A stretch of DNA of 64,000 nucleotides, from contig JAFSYB010000067.1 in assembly GCA_017443765.1 (NCBI GenBank), positions 20,104-84,103 of the forward strand, read 5' to 3'. The DNA comes from Muribaculaceae bacterium. Its GTDB lineage: Bacteria; Bacteroidota; Bacteroidia; Bacteroidales; Muribaculaceae. Shown one piece after another: positions 9,671 through 17,697 of the stretch. The translations under genes were made by a program, and so were the position numbers. The notes under the pieces were generated by a model, which was not told the origin of the DNA, did no database searches, and worked only from the letters and a program-made list of their open reading frames with translations. Numbering within the stretch: position 1 is the stretch's first letter; each line of letters opens with the position of its first letter.

Positions 9671-12259
9671 ATGAATAGTGATCGCATTTTAGAGATCAAT
9701 ATCGAAAACGAGATGCGGACCAGCTACATCAACTACTCGATGTCGGTCATCGTCTCGCGAGCACTGCCCGATGTGCGCGACGGTTTCAAGCCTGTGCACC
9801 GGCGCGTGCTTTTCGGTATGGCGAAATTGAAAAACTTCTCCAACCAGCCAACCAAGAAGTCGGCACGTATCGTGGGAGAGGTTCTTGGAAAGTACCACCC
9901 CCACGGCGACTCTTCGGTCTATTTTGCCATGATTCGCATGGCTCAGGACTGGGTGATGCGTTATCCGCTGGTGGACGGCCAGGGAAACCTGGGCTCGGTC
10001 GATGGCGACAGCCCCGCTGCCATGCGTTACACCGAGGCGCGACTGGCCAAGATGGGCGAGCTCATGATGGCCGACATCGACGAGGACACCGTCGACTTCG
10101 TGCCAAACTTCGACAACACGCTCGAGGAACCCGAGGTGCTGCCCACACGGTTCCCCAACCTGCTGGTGAATGGTGCCAGCGGCATTGCCGTGGGTATGGC
10201 CACCAACATGCCGCCGCACAACCTGGGTGAGTGCATCGACGGCTGTGTGGCGCTGCTCGAAAACCCCGACTTGGAGGTCAGCGACCTGATGCAGTATATC
10301 AAGGCTCCCGATTTCCCCACCGGCGGCATCATCTACGGCACGCAAGGTGTGAGCGACGCTTTCGAAACCGGACGCGGACGCATTGTGGTGCGCGCCAAGG
10401 CCGACGTCGAAACCGAGCACAACCACGAGCGCATCGTGATTCACGAGATTCCCTACAACGTCAACAAGCGAGAGCTTATCGAGAACATTGCACGCCTGGT
10501 CGAGGAGAAGAAAATCGAAGGCATTGCCGATGTCAACGACGAGAGCGACCGCCACGGCATGCGCATCGTGGTCGATGTCAAGAAGGACTTCAACTCCAGC
10601 GTCATCCTCAACAAGCTCTACAAACTCACTGAGTTGCAGTCGTCGTTCAGCGTCAACAACGTGTGCCTGGTCAAGGGACGCCCGCAGACGGTGAACCTCA
10701 AGCAACTGCTGCAATATTTCCTCGAGCACCGCCACGAGGTGGTGATTCGCCGCACGCGATTCCAACTCAAGAAAGCCGAGAATCGCGCACACATCGTGCG
10801 CGGACTCATTGTGGCCAGTGACAACATCGACGAGGTGATTGCCATCATCAAGTCGAGCAAATCGACCGACGAGGCTTGCCAGCGCCTTGGCGAGCGTTTC
10901 CAGCTTGATGAGTTGCAGACCCGCGCCATCGTCGAGATGCGACTGCGACAGCTCACCAACCTGGAGCAGAACAAGCTCCACGAGGAGTTGGAAGAGCTTG
11001 AGAAGACCATCGCCTACCTGAACAGCATCCTCAACGACCCCGCTGTGTGCCGCAAGGTGATCGAGGACGAGCTGCTTGAGGTGAAGGAGAAATATGGCGA
11101 CGAGCGCCGCACCCAAATCAATCCCAACGACGAGGAGATGAACGCCGAGGACTTCTACAGCGACGACCCGATGATCATCACCATCTCGCACTTTGGCTAC
11201 ATCAAGCGCACGCCGCTGAGCGACTACCGCACGCAGGCACGCGGCGGGGTGGGGGCCAAGGGTAGCGACACACGCGACGAGGACTTCATCGAGTACGTCT
11301 ATGAGGCCACTAACCACAACTATATGCTCTTCTTCACCTCGCAGGGACGCTGCTACTGGCTGCGCGTGTTCCAAATCCCCGAGGGTACCAAGCAGGGCAA
11401 GGGCCGCGCCATTCAGAACCTGCTCAACCTGGGGCCGGAGAACCGCATCTGTGCCTTTGTGCGTGCCACAAAGTTGCTTGAGCCGGAATACAACCAGTCG
11501 CACTACATCATGTTTGCCACCAAACGCGGTGTGGTCAAGCGCACCTGCCTGAGCGAGTTCTCGCGGCCGCGCCAGACGGGCGTGCGCGCCTTGAACATCA
11601 ACGACGACGACCAGCTCATTGCCGCCGTGATGACCGAGGGAAACAGCGAGGTGATTATGGCCAACCGCAACGGCCGCGCCATCCGCTTCGACGAGAACAA
11701 GGTGCGCTCCATGGGGCGCACGGCCACCGGTGTGCGAGGCATGACGCTCGACGGCGGCGACGACGAGGTGGTGGGCATGATTTGCATGCGTGCCGGCACC
11801 ATCGACAGCGTCCTCGTTGTCAGCGAGCAGGGCATGGGCAAGCGCAGTGCTCTCGACGACTACCGCGTCACCAACCGCGGTGCCAAGGGCGTGAAGACCA
11901 TCAACATCACCGAGAAAACCGGCAAACTCATCGCCATCAAGAACGTCAACGACGGCAACGACCTTGTGATTATCAACAAGAGTGGCATCACCATTCGCTT
12001 GAAGGTGAGCACGCTGCGTGTGATGGGACGCGCCACACAGGGCGTGCGACTCATCAACCTGGAGCGCAAGAACGACACCATCGCATCTGTTTGCAAGGTC
12101 GATACCGAGCCCGAGGTCACCGACGAGGTTGGCGTGGCAGCCGCTTTCGCACTGCCGACGGAGCCAAACAACGAATTGCCGGCCGGCAACGCTCCCGACA
12201 ATGCCGCACCCGCTGACAACAACAGGGAGCAAACCGACGAAAATCCACAAAACGATTAA
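9671..12259 (+). CDS. gyrA: DNA gyrase subunit A
   Basis: This 862-residue protein carries the topoisomerase IIA breakage-reunion domain. The catalytic Tyr is residue 120 in [10 protein letters not shown]. The quinolone-determining stretch [18 protein letters not shown] has Ser81 at the place of E. coli Ser83 and Phe85 at the place of Asp87. The C-terminal beta-pinwheel contains a GyrA-box-like [10 protein letters not shown], which argues for GyrA rather than ParC. The tail after the pinwheel is acidic and Asn/Pro rich. GyrA introduces negative supercoils with GyrB in the cytoplasm. The TPR gene follows after 72 bases and is probably cotranscribed. Confidence 0.97.
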   Translation: MNSDRILEINIENEMRTSYINYSMSVIVSRALPDVRDGFKPVHRRVLFGMAKLKNFSNQPTKKSARIVGEVLGKYHPHGDSSVYFAMIRMAQDWVMRYPLVDGQGNLGSVDGDSPAAMRYTEARLAKMGELMMADIDEDTVDFVPNFDNTLEEPEVLPTRFPNLLVNGASGIAVGMATNMPPHNLGECIDGCVALLENPDLEVSDLMQYIKAPDFPTGGIIYGTQGVSDAFETGRGRIVVRAKADVETEHNHERIVIHEIPYNVNKRELIENIARLVEEKKIEGIADVNDESDRHGMRIVVDVKKDFNSSVILNKLYKLTELQSSFSVNNVCLVKGRPQTVNLKQLLQYFLEHRHEVVIRRTRFQLKKAENRAHIVRGLIVASDNIDEVIAIIKSSKSTDEACQRLGERFQLDELQTRAIVEMRLRQLTNLEQNKLHEELEELEKTIAYLNSILNDPAVCRKVIEDELLEVKEKYGDERRTQINPNDEEMNAEDFYSDDPMIITISHFGYIKRTPLSDYRTQARGGVGAKGSDTRDEDFIEYVYEATNHNYMLFFTSQGRCYWLRVFQIPEGTKQGKGRAIQNLLNLGPENRICAFVRATKLLEPEYNQSHYIMFATKRGVVKRTCLSEFSRPRQTGVRALNINDDDQLIAAVMTEGNSEVIMANRNGRAIRFDENKVRSMGRTATGVRGMTLDGGDDEVVGMICMRAGTIDSVLVVSEQGMGKRSALDDYRVTNRGAKGVKTINITEKTGKLIAIKNVNDGNDLVIINKSGITIRLKVSTLRVMGRATQGVRLINLERKNDTIASVCKVDTEPEVTDEVGVAAAFALPTEPNNELPAGNAPDNAAPADNNREQTDENPQND

Positions 12260-12331
12260 ACGCGATTTAGGATTCCTTATCTAAAGGAACAGAAAACGAT
12301 AACAAGACTATTCAACAATTACTAAAAAGAG

Positions 12332-13480
12332 ATGAAGAAAATTTTTCTTATGCTCGCTTGCGCATCGATGATGGCAACGAGCGCGATGGCTCAAATGAGC
12401 GTGGTCAAGGAGGTGTCCAAAATGGTTGCCTCGGGCAAGCCCGATGAGCTGGACCAGGCCATGATGAAGATTATGCCCGCCCTCACCAACCCCGAAACGG
12501 CGCAGAACGCCGAGGCCTGGTACCTTGCCGGCAAGGCTGCCTTTGGCCTCTACGACCAGGTTTCGATCATGAAGCAGATGGGCCAGCAGCTGCCGATGTC
12601 CGATGACGACATCGCCGAGATGCTCATGGGCGGATTCGAGTTCCTGCAAACGGCACTTCCCCTCGACAGTGTGAAGGAAACCAATAAAGATGGCACGTTC
12701 AAGCTCGACAAAAACGGCCAGCCCAAGGTGAAGACCAAATACAGCAAGGAAATCACCGACATCCTTGGCAGCCACATCAGCGATGTGCTCACCTTTGCTG
12801 GCGAATGTGTCAACAACCAGAAGTATGAGACCGCCGCACAGGCATATACCAACTTCTTTAACCTGCTCGACACCGACTTTGCCCACAAGGCAAATATCAG
12901 CCTTTCGCCCGAAGACTTCGCTCAGACCAAATTCTTCCAGGGATTCTCGCAATACTATTCCAAGGATTTCGAAAACTGCTACAAGAACGTATCGCTGGCT
13001 CTCGCCGGTGGGTACACCGAGAACAACGCAGCAGTTTATAAGTCATCGGCATTGGCCAACATCATTCAATCCAAGGTGGATGCCAAGGACTATGCCGGTG
13101 CCTATCAGTTTATTGACCAGGCCATTGCTCTCGAACCTGCCTCGTCGCTGCTTTACGACATGAAGGGGTTCGTCGTCGAGCAGGAAAAGGGCAACGAGGC
13201 CGCTCTCCCAGTCTACAAAAAGGCTGTTGAGCTTGACCCCAACAATGCTGATGCCAACTACAATGTGGGCCGCATTCTTTACAACATGGGCAACGCTGTG
13301 ATACAAGCCAATCCCGATGCCACCACAGCTCAGATGGTTCCCAAGCTGCAACCCATCTACAACGAGGCAATGCCTTACCTGCAAAAAGCCACTCAGATTG
13401 ACCCCGAGAAGGAGAAGGACGTGAAACGCATCACCGACGACATCGACTACAAGTACGAGCAGATGGGCTTGAAGAAGTAA
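12332..13480 (+). CDS. Secreted tetratricopeptide-repeat protein
   Basis: A clear signal peptide (MKKIFLMLACASMMATSAMA, cleavage before Q) precedes about 360 residues of mostly helical sequence. Late in the protein the TPR pattern is plain: AYQFIDQAIALEPASSLLYD, ALPVYKKAVELDPNNADANY with YNVGRILYNMG, then AMPYLQKATQIDPE. It is probably a periplasmic or outer-membrane-associated adaptor; no enzymatic motif is visible. It follows gyrA by 72 bases with no promoter seen between, which I recall as a common neighbour in Bacteroidales. Its partner proteins are unknown. Confidence 0.85.
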   Translation: MKKIFLMLACASMMATSAMAQMSVVKEVSKMVASGKPDELDQAMMKIMPALTNPETAQNAEAWYLAGKAAFGLYDQVSIMKQMGQQLPMSDDDIAEMLMGGFEFLQTALPLDSVKETNKDGTFKLDKNGQPKVKTKYSKEITDILGSHISDVLTFAGECVNNQKYETAAQAYTNFFNLLDTDFAHKANISLSPEDFAQTKFFQGFSQYYSKDFENCYKNVSLALAGGYTENNAAVYKSSALANIIQSKVDAKDYAGAYQFIDQAIALEPASSLLYDMKGFVVEQEKGNEAALPVYKKAVELDPNNADANYNVGRILYNMGNAVIQANPDATTAQMVPKLQPIYNEAMPYLQKATQIDPEKEKDVKRITDDIDYKYEQMGLKK

Positions 13481-13497
13481 TCAATCGCCAAAGCACA

Positions 13498-15165
13498 ATG
13501 CAGAGTCAAAACACCATGACAATGCAGCATGTACAGTGCACAATTCCGCGATGCACCGCCAATGGTGCAAAGCGGAATTGTGCTTTATGCCGTGCGTTGC
13601 TGTTTTTATGCCTTGCGCCTTGTGCATTAATAGTGGCATCTGCCGCCGACCGTCTGGAATACGGCACCTACAACACCACCTCGCACTACTACACCTACAC
13701 ATTCGAGTACCCCTCGGTGGATGCGCGGGGCGACTCGCTCACGCTGTCGGCCTTGATGTGCTTCCCCCGGCTGGAGCAACCCAGTGCCAACGGAGGTGCC
13801 GACGGTGGCGAGTGCTTCAACAACATTGTCATTGCCTGCCACGCCACCATCACCAGCAACAAGGAGTGCCCCAGTGCGTTTCCCGACGGTGAGGGCGGAA
13901 TCGGTGACGTGCGCCTGATGATGAGTTATGCGGCCGCGCCCACCGGCTTGCTTGCCCGGCCGCTCGACGACCCCGCCTGCCGCAACATCGTGGTCATGCC
14001 CGACTACGAGGGCTACGGCATCACCAAGCAACGGCCGCATCCCTACCTCAACGCCGAGCTCACCGCACGACAGACGGTGGATGCCGTGAGGCATGGTTTG
14101 GAACTATTTCAGTCGGGTGCGTTCACCGCCCCCGACGACTACACTTGGGCCACGGCCACCAGTGCCACGCATGGTCTGCGCAACAACTGGGGCACGCTGG
14201 CCATCGGCGTGTCGCAGGGTGGTGCAGTGGCCATGGCTGTGCAGCGCTACGTGGAGGAGTACGCCCTCGACGAGCAGCTCAGGTTCAGGGGAGCTGTCTG
14301 TGCCGATGGCCCTTACGACCCGCTGGCCACGCTGCGCTTCTACAACACCGGGCAATCTTACCATGAAAAAGACATCGTCACACTGCCCGTGGCTACGGCA
14401 ATGATTATCAAGGGAATGATTGACACCGACCCGCTCATGGCCGAACATCGACTGGAGGACTATTTCTCACCCGATTTCATACGCACCGGCATATTTCAGT
14501 GGATTGACTGCAAAAGTGACCCTAACCGCGAGATGACTGTGAGCGACATCACGCACGCACTCTACAACCTGTGCCGGCATGGCAGCGACAGCCTCACTGC
14601 CGAGCAATGTCGCAAGATGTTTCCCGACTATGGCTACTCGCTCCTGCACGGCTATCACGCCTATGCCGACCTTAATCGCATCCTCACTCCCGAGGCTTAC
14701 GACTATTTCAGCGATTCAGCTTCGCTTGCCAGCCCGCCCTTGCATAACGGCGTGATGGAGGACCTGCATGCCGCGCTGGTCCGGAATAACATCACCGATG
14801 CCTGGCAGCCCGCGCACCCACTGGCGCTGTTCCACTCCACGCACGACACCGTGGTGCCCATCGACAATTTCCTGAGTGCCGACAGTGCCTTCAGCGACCA
14901 CTGCACGCTTTACACCGACACCACCAGCACGAGCGACCACATCGTAGCCTGCCGCGAGTTTTTTATCACGCTCGGCACTGCTCCCGATGTCAAGTTCATT
15001 CGCCTTTTGTGCGGCTACAACAACCCCGACCCGGTTCAGGACATTCATGCCGACTCCATTGCCACAGGCGACAACTGCTATTACGACCTCACCGGCCGCC
15101 GACTGCCCGAGAAGCCGCACACCGGCATCTACGTCCATCAAGGCCGTGTGACCATCGCACGCTAA
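13498..15165 (+). CDS. Secreted alpha/beta hydrolase (lipase-like)
   Basis: The mature part has an alpha/beta hydrolase layout: the nucleophile Ser sits in AIGVSQGGAVAMAVQRY (GxSxG), a candidate acid Asp in LFHSTHDTVVPIDNF and a candidate His in TSTSDHIVACREFF, in the expected order. MPDYEGYGITKQRPHPYLN resembles the secretory lipase/prolyl-oligopeptidase-like region. It ends YYDLTGRRLPEKPHTGIYVH, similar to short C-terminal tails of Bacteroidales secreted proteins. The N-terminus is odd: a hydrophobic stretch LLFLCLAPCALIVASAA lies at residues 34-50, preceded by 33 residues encoded by a strong palindrome (13538-13583). No better in-frame start is visible, so the true start is uncertain. The gene lies 17 bases after the TPR gene. 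Substrate unknown. Confidence 0.8.
   Translation: MQSQNTMTMQHVQCTIPRCTANGAKRNCALCRALLFLCLAPCALIVASAADRLEYGTYNTTSHYYTYTFEYPSVDARGDSLTLSALMCFPRLEQPSANGGADGGECFNNIVIACHATITSNKECPSAFPDGEGGIGDVRLMMSYAAAPTGLLARPLDDPACRNIVVMPDYEGYGITKQRPHPYLNAELTARQTVDAVRHGLELFQSGAFTAPDDYTWATATSATHGLRNNWGTLAIGVSQGGAVAMAVQRYVEEYALDEQLRFRGAVCADGPYDPLATLRFYNTGQSYHEKDIVTLPVATAMIIKGMIDTDPLMAEHRLEDYFSPDFIRTGIFQWIDCKSDPNREMTVSDITHALYNLCRHGSDSLTAEQCRKMFPDYGYSLLHGYHAYADLNRILTPEAYDYFSDSASLASPPLHNGVMEDLHAALVRNNITDAWQPAHPLALFHSTHDTVVPIDNFLSADSAFSDHCTLYTDTTSTSDHIVACREFFITLGTAPDVKFIRLLCGYNNPDPVQDIHADSIATGDNCYYDLTGRRLPEKPHTGIYVHQGRVTIAR
13538..13583 (+). promoter_or_regulatory. Perfect 12-bp inverted repeat inside the 5' coding part of the hydrolase gene
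   Basis: GCACAATTCCGC (13538-13549) pairs exactly with GCGGAATTGTGC (13572-13583), and the loop holds a second 6-bp stem TGCACC (13552-13557) / GGTGCA (13564-13569). It would form a long hairpin within 90 bases of the annotated start. It may be an attenuator, a translation-control element or an intergenic repeat that was read into the gene. Confidence 0.6.
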
Positions 15166-15195
15166 AGCCGCAGGCAAAATGATTCAAAACATAAT

Positions 15196-15225
15196 CGGCA
15201 CAGCAATCACACTGTGTCGATTTTA
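15196..15225 (+). terminator. Terminator after the hydrolase gene
   Basis: CGGCACAG (15196-15203) pairs with CTGTGTCG (15212-15219) with one G-U pair and is followed by ATTTTA. This is a short intrinsic-terminator-like hairpin between the plus-strand cluster and the convergent nitroreductase gene. Confidence 0.5.
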
Positions 15226-15307
15226 GTCCCGTACTGCGAGCCACCGGCTCGTAACTGTTTCCAAAGTAGGTTGATTATCCCGGTTTTGTTTCTGTGTTGG
15301 GCCACAG

Positions 15308-15916
15308 TCAGTTAAGCCGCGACACTTTATCGGGATTCCACTTGTCTTTGGGGGTGGGGTGCTCGTGTGGGTAGCCGACGAGGATGACGCACAGGGGCAC
15401 CAGGCTCTCGTTGAGTGACAGTGCCTCGCGCACTTGGTTCACGCGATCGGCAATGGGATAGACCCCCGTCCACACGGCACCGAGGCCGACTGCATTGGCA
15501 GCGAGAAGAATGTTCTCGGTAGCCGCCGAGGCATCTTGCACCCAGAACTCGCGCGCATCGCCCTCAAGGGCGAGTGTCATGTCGCCGCACACCACGATGG
15601 CGAGCGGGGCTTTGCGCACCATGCCGCCGCCACGACCGCTGGCCAGCAGGTCGATTTTCTCGCGCTTGTCGAGAACCACAAAATGCCAGGGCTGGCGGTT
15701 GACGGCGGTGGGGGCTGCCATGCCGGCGCGGAGCAGCACCTCAACCAGTTCGGCGGGTACGGCCTTGTCTTCCCACGAGCGGATGCTGGTGCGGGTCATG
15801 ATGTTGTCGATGGCCGCTTGCTGTTCCGGGGTGAGGGTGGCTTGCTGCGATGGTTGGGCGCATGACGAGATGCCGACAAGCGCCACGAGAGTCAGGAGTG
15901 TGATGATGCGTGTCAT
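15308..15916 (-). CDS. Nitroreductase family protein with lipoprotein signal
   Basis: The 202-residue protein has the FMN-dependent nitroreductase fold: TRTSIRSWEDKAVPAELVEV supplies the phosphate-binding RxSxR region, then AGMAAPTAVNRQPWHFVVLD and a late AVGLGAVWTGVYP, all standard for NfsA/NfsB-like oxidoreductases. Unusually, it begins with a lipoprotein signal (MTRIITLLTLVALVGISSCA; lipobox ISSC), so it should be lipid-anchored outside the cytoplasm, where its FMN and electron donor would have to be available. It follows pyrD by 78 bases on the same strand and probably ends that transcript. The natural substrate is unknown. Confidence 0.87.
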   Translation of the reverse strand: MTRIITLLTLVALVGISSCAQPSQQATLTPEQQAAIDNIMTRTSIRSWEDKAVPAELVEVLLRAGMAAPTAVNRQPWHFVVLDKREKIDLLASGRGGGMVRKAPLAIVVCGDMTLALEGDAREFWVQDASAATENILLAANAVGLGAVWTGVYPIADRVNQVREALSLNESLVPLCVILVGYPHEHPTPKDKWNPDKVSRLN

Positions 15917-15949
15917 TTTGAATACTGTTTAAATGGTTGTTTTATTTGT

Positions 15950-15983
15950 ATGGGGCGAGGCGAAACGGCGTCTCGCCTTGCGC
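15950..15983. repeat. Dispersed imperfect palindrome, copy B
   Basis: GGCGAG and CTCGCC arms flank a short loop between pyrD and the nitroreductase gene. Its end, TCTCGCCTTGCGCC, resembles the segment at 2051-2085. Confidence 0.4.
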
Positions 15984-15994
15984 CGATTCTGGTT

Positions 15995-16903
15995 CTATTC
16001 CAGCTCCATTGCGCCAATCAACGCGCGTGCGTTGGCAAATTTGTGGCGGGTGAGGTAGTCATCGAGGAAGTCAATGGCCTTGACCGTGGCTTGCGGGTCG
16101 ATGAAATTGGCGGTGCCGATTTGCACGGCCGTTGCCCCGGCGAGCATGAACTCGACCACATCGCGACCGTTCATGATGCCACCGATGCCAATGATGGGGA
16201 TGGAAACAGCACAGGCCACCTGCCACACCATTCTCACGGCAATAGGCCGTATGCAGGGGCCCGAGAGGCCGCCAGTGACCGAGGAAAGGACGGGGCGTCG
16301 CCGCTCCACATCGATGGCCATGGCAAGGAACGTGTTGGTCAGTGAGACAGCGTCGGCTCCGGCGGCCTCCACGGCAAGGGCGATCTCGGCCACGTTGGTG
16401 ACGTTGGGCGTGAGCTTCACAATCATTGTGCCGGGCCACACCTGGCGCACGGCACGCACTACGCTTTCAGCACTGGCGCAGTTAGTACCGAAACTCATGC
16501 CGCCCTGCTTGACGTTGGGGCACGAAATGTTGATTTCAACAGCGTCCACTTTCAAGCCGGCCAGCCGCTCGCACACACCCACATAATCCTCGACGGTGGA
16601 GCCGCTCACATTCACCACAACTGCAGTGTCGAGATTGCGCAGCCGGGGATAAATCTCATTCACGAAATGCTCCACACCCTTGTTCTGCAGCCCCACGGCG
16701 TTGATCATTCCACTTGGCGTTTCGGCCATGCGCGGATAGGGGTTGCCCTGGCGTGGCAACAGCGTTGTGCCCTTGACCACAATGCCGCCAAGGCGGTTGA
16801 GGTCGATAAAGTCGGCATACTCCTCGCCATACCCGAAAGTGCCCGATGCTGTCATCACCGGGTTTTTCAAGCGCAGTTTTCCTATTTGTACACTCAGGTC
16901 CAT
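15995..16903 (-). CDS. pyrD: Dihydroorotate dehydrogenase B, catalytic subunit
   Basis: This enzyme oxidises dihydroorotate to orotate in pyrimidine synthesis, using FMN and passing electrons to PyrK. The 302-residue protein starts DLSVQIGKLRLKNPVMTASG and carries the class 1B active-site cysteine in VEINISCPNVKQGG, the Lys in MIVKLTPNVT, and the FMN phosphate site GIGGIMNGRDVVEFMLAGAT. Its start overlaps the end of pyrK by ten bases (16894-16903), fitting the PyrK2PyrD2 complex. Cytoplasmic. Confidence 0.96.
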   Translation of the reverse strand: MDLSVQIGKLRLKNPVMTASGTFGYGEEYADFIDLNRLGGIVVKGTTLLPRQGNPYPRMAETPSGMINAVGLQNKGVEHFVNEIYPRLRNLDTAVVVNVSGSTVEDYVGVCERLAGLKVDAVEINISCPNVKQGGMSFGTNCASAESVVRAVRQVWPGTMIVKLTPNVTNVAEIALAVEAAGADAVSLTNTFLAMAIDVERRRPVLSSVTGGLSGPCIRPIAVRMVWQVACAVSIPIIGIGGIMNGRDVVEFMLAGATAVQIGTANFIDPQATVKAIDFLDDYLTRHKFANARALIGAMELE

Positions 16904-17697
16904 CTCAGTCGGTTGATATTAAACACCGGTCCATCTTTGCACACGCACACATTGCCCTGGTCAACGGTGTCCTCCACGCAGCACAGGCAGGCTCCCAGTC
17001 CGCAGGCCATGTGGTTCTCGAGGCTCACCTCGCAATTGATGCCACGCTGGCGGGCAATGTGTGCCACAGCCTGCATCATGGGCATCGGCCCGCAGCAGGC
17101 AATGTGGTCAATAGCACCTTGCTCAAGCAGTGGGTGAGTGCTCACCAAGCCATGATGTCCCAGCGAACCATCGTCGGTGGCCACATGGGTTTCGCCCGTT
17201 TGCCGGAACAAGTCGAGCTGAAGCACCTCGGTGCTGGTGCGCGCTCCGAGCAGGAAACGCACGTCGACCCCTCGCGCCACAAAGCGCTTGCCAAGCATGA
17301 GCAACGGCGCCACGCCCACGCCGCCGCCCACAAGCAGCACATTGCCGCTCACATCAAGCGAGAAACCGCGACCCAAGGGCATGACAACGCTGATGACCGC
17401 GCCCTGTGGCAAGTCGCACAGGGTGTTGGTGCCCACGCCGGCCCGACGAATCAACAGCCACAGCTCGCGCTGATCGGCATAATTGATGGAGATTGGGCGG
17501 CGCAAAAAGGTCTCGCGGCATCCCGGCACATCAACCATGACAAACTGTCCCGGCAACACTTCGGGCATTCGCCCTTTGACCGGCGACAGGCGCAGCAAGG
17601 CGTACTCGTCGCCATGCCTCACATTCTCTTTGACGACTAAATCTAATACATTCACGGCTTTGCTGAAAAAGAAGGTCACTAATCTGTGCACAATCAC
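16894..17697 (-). CDS. pyrK: Dihydroorotate dehydrogenase B, electron-transfer subunit
   Basis: PyrK carries FAD and a [2Fe-2S] cluster and links PyrD to NAD+. The ferredoxin-reductase FAD domain is seen in LPGQFVMVDVPGCRETFLRRPISI (the RRPxS-type flavin motif), the NAD domain in NVLLVGGGVGVAPLLMLGKR, and the C-terminal cluster ligands in HMACGLGACLCCVED and CVCKDGP. The longest frame starts at a GTG (17697) that overlaps the TGA of the upstream CotH gene. A second GTG at 17655 gives a start (VNVLDLVVKENVRHG) closer to the family N-terminus and may be the true one. The overlap implies translational coupling either way. Confidence 0.93.
   Translation of the reverse strand: MIVHRLVTFFFSKAVNVLDLVVKENVRHGDEYALLRLSPVKGRMPEVLPGQFVMVDVPGCRETFLRRPISINYADQRELWLLIRRAGVGTNTLCDLPQGAVISVVMPLGRGFSLDVSGNVLLVGGGVGVAPLLMLGKRFVARGVDVRFLLGARTSTEVLQLDLFRQTGETHVATDDGSLGHHGLVSTHPLLEQGAIDHIACCGPMPMMQAVAHIARQRGINCEVSLENHMACGLGACLCCVEDTVDQGNVCVCKDGPVFNINRLRWT

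Noticed and set aside
9689..12250. 853-codon open frame antisense to gyrA
   Set aside because: A shadow of a GC-rich gene: third-position bias keeps the opposite frame open. The protein is Val/His/Leu-rich with no family-like motif, while the plus strand is unmistakable GyrA.
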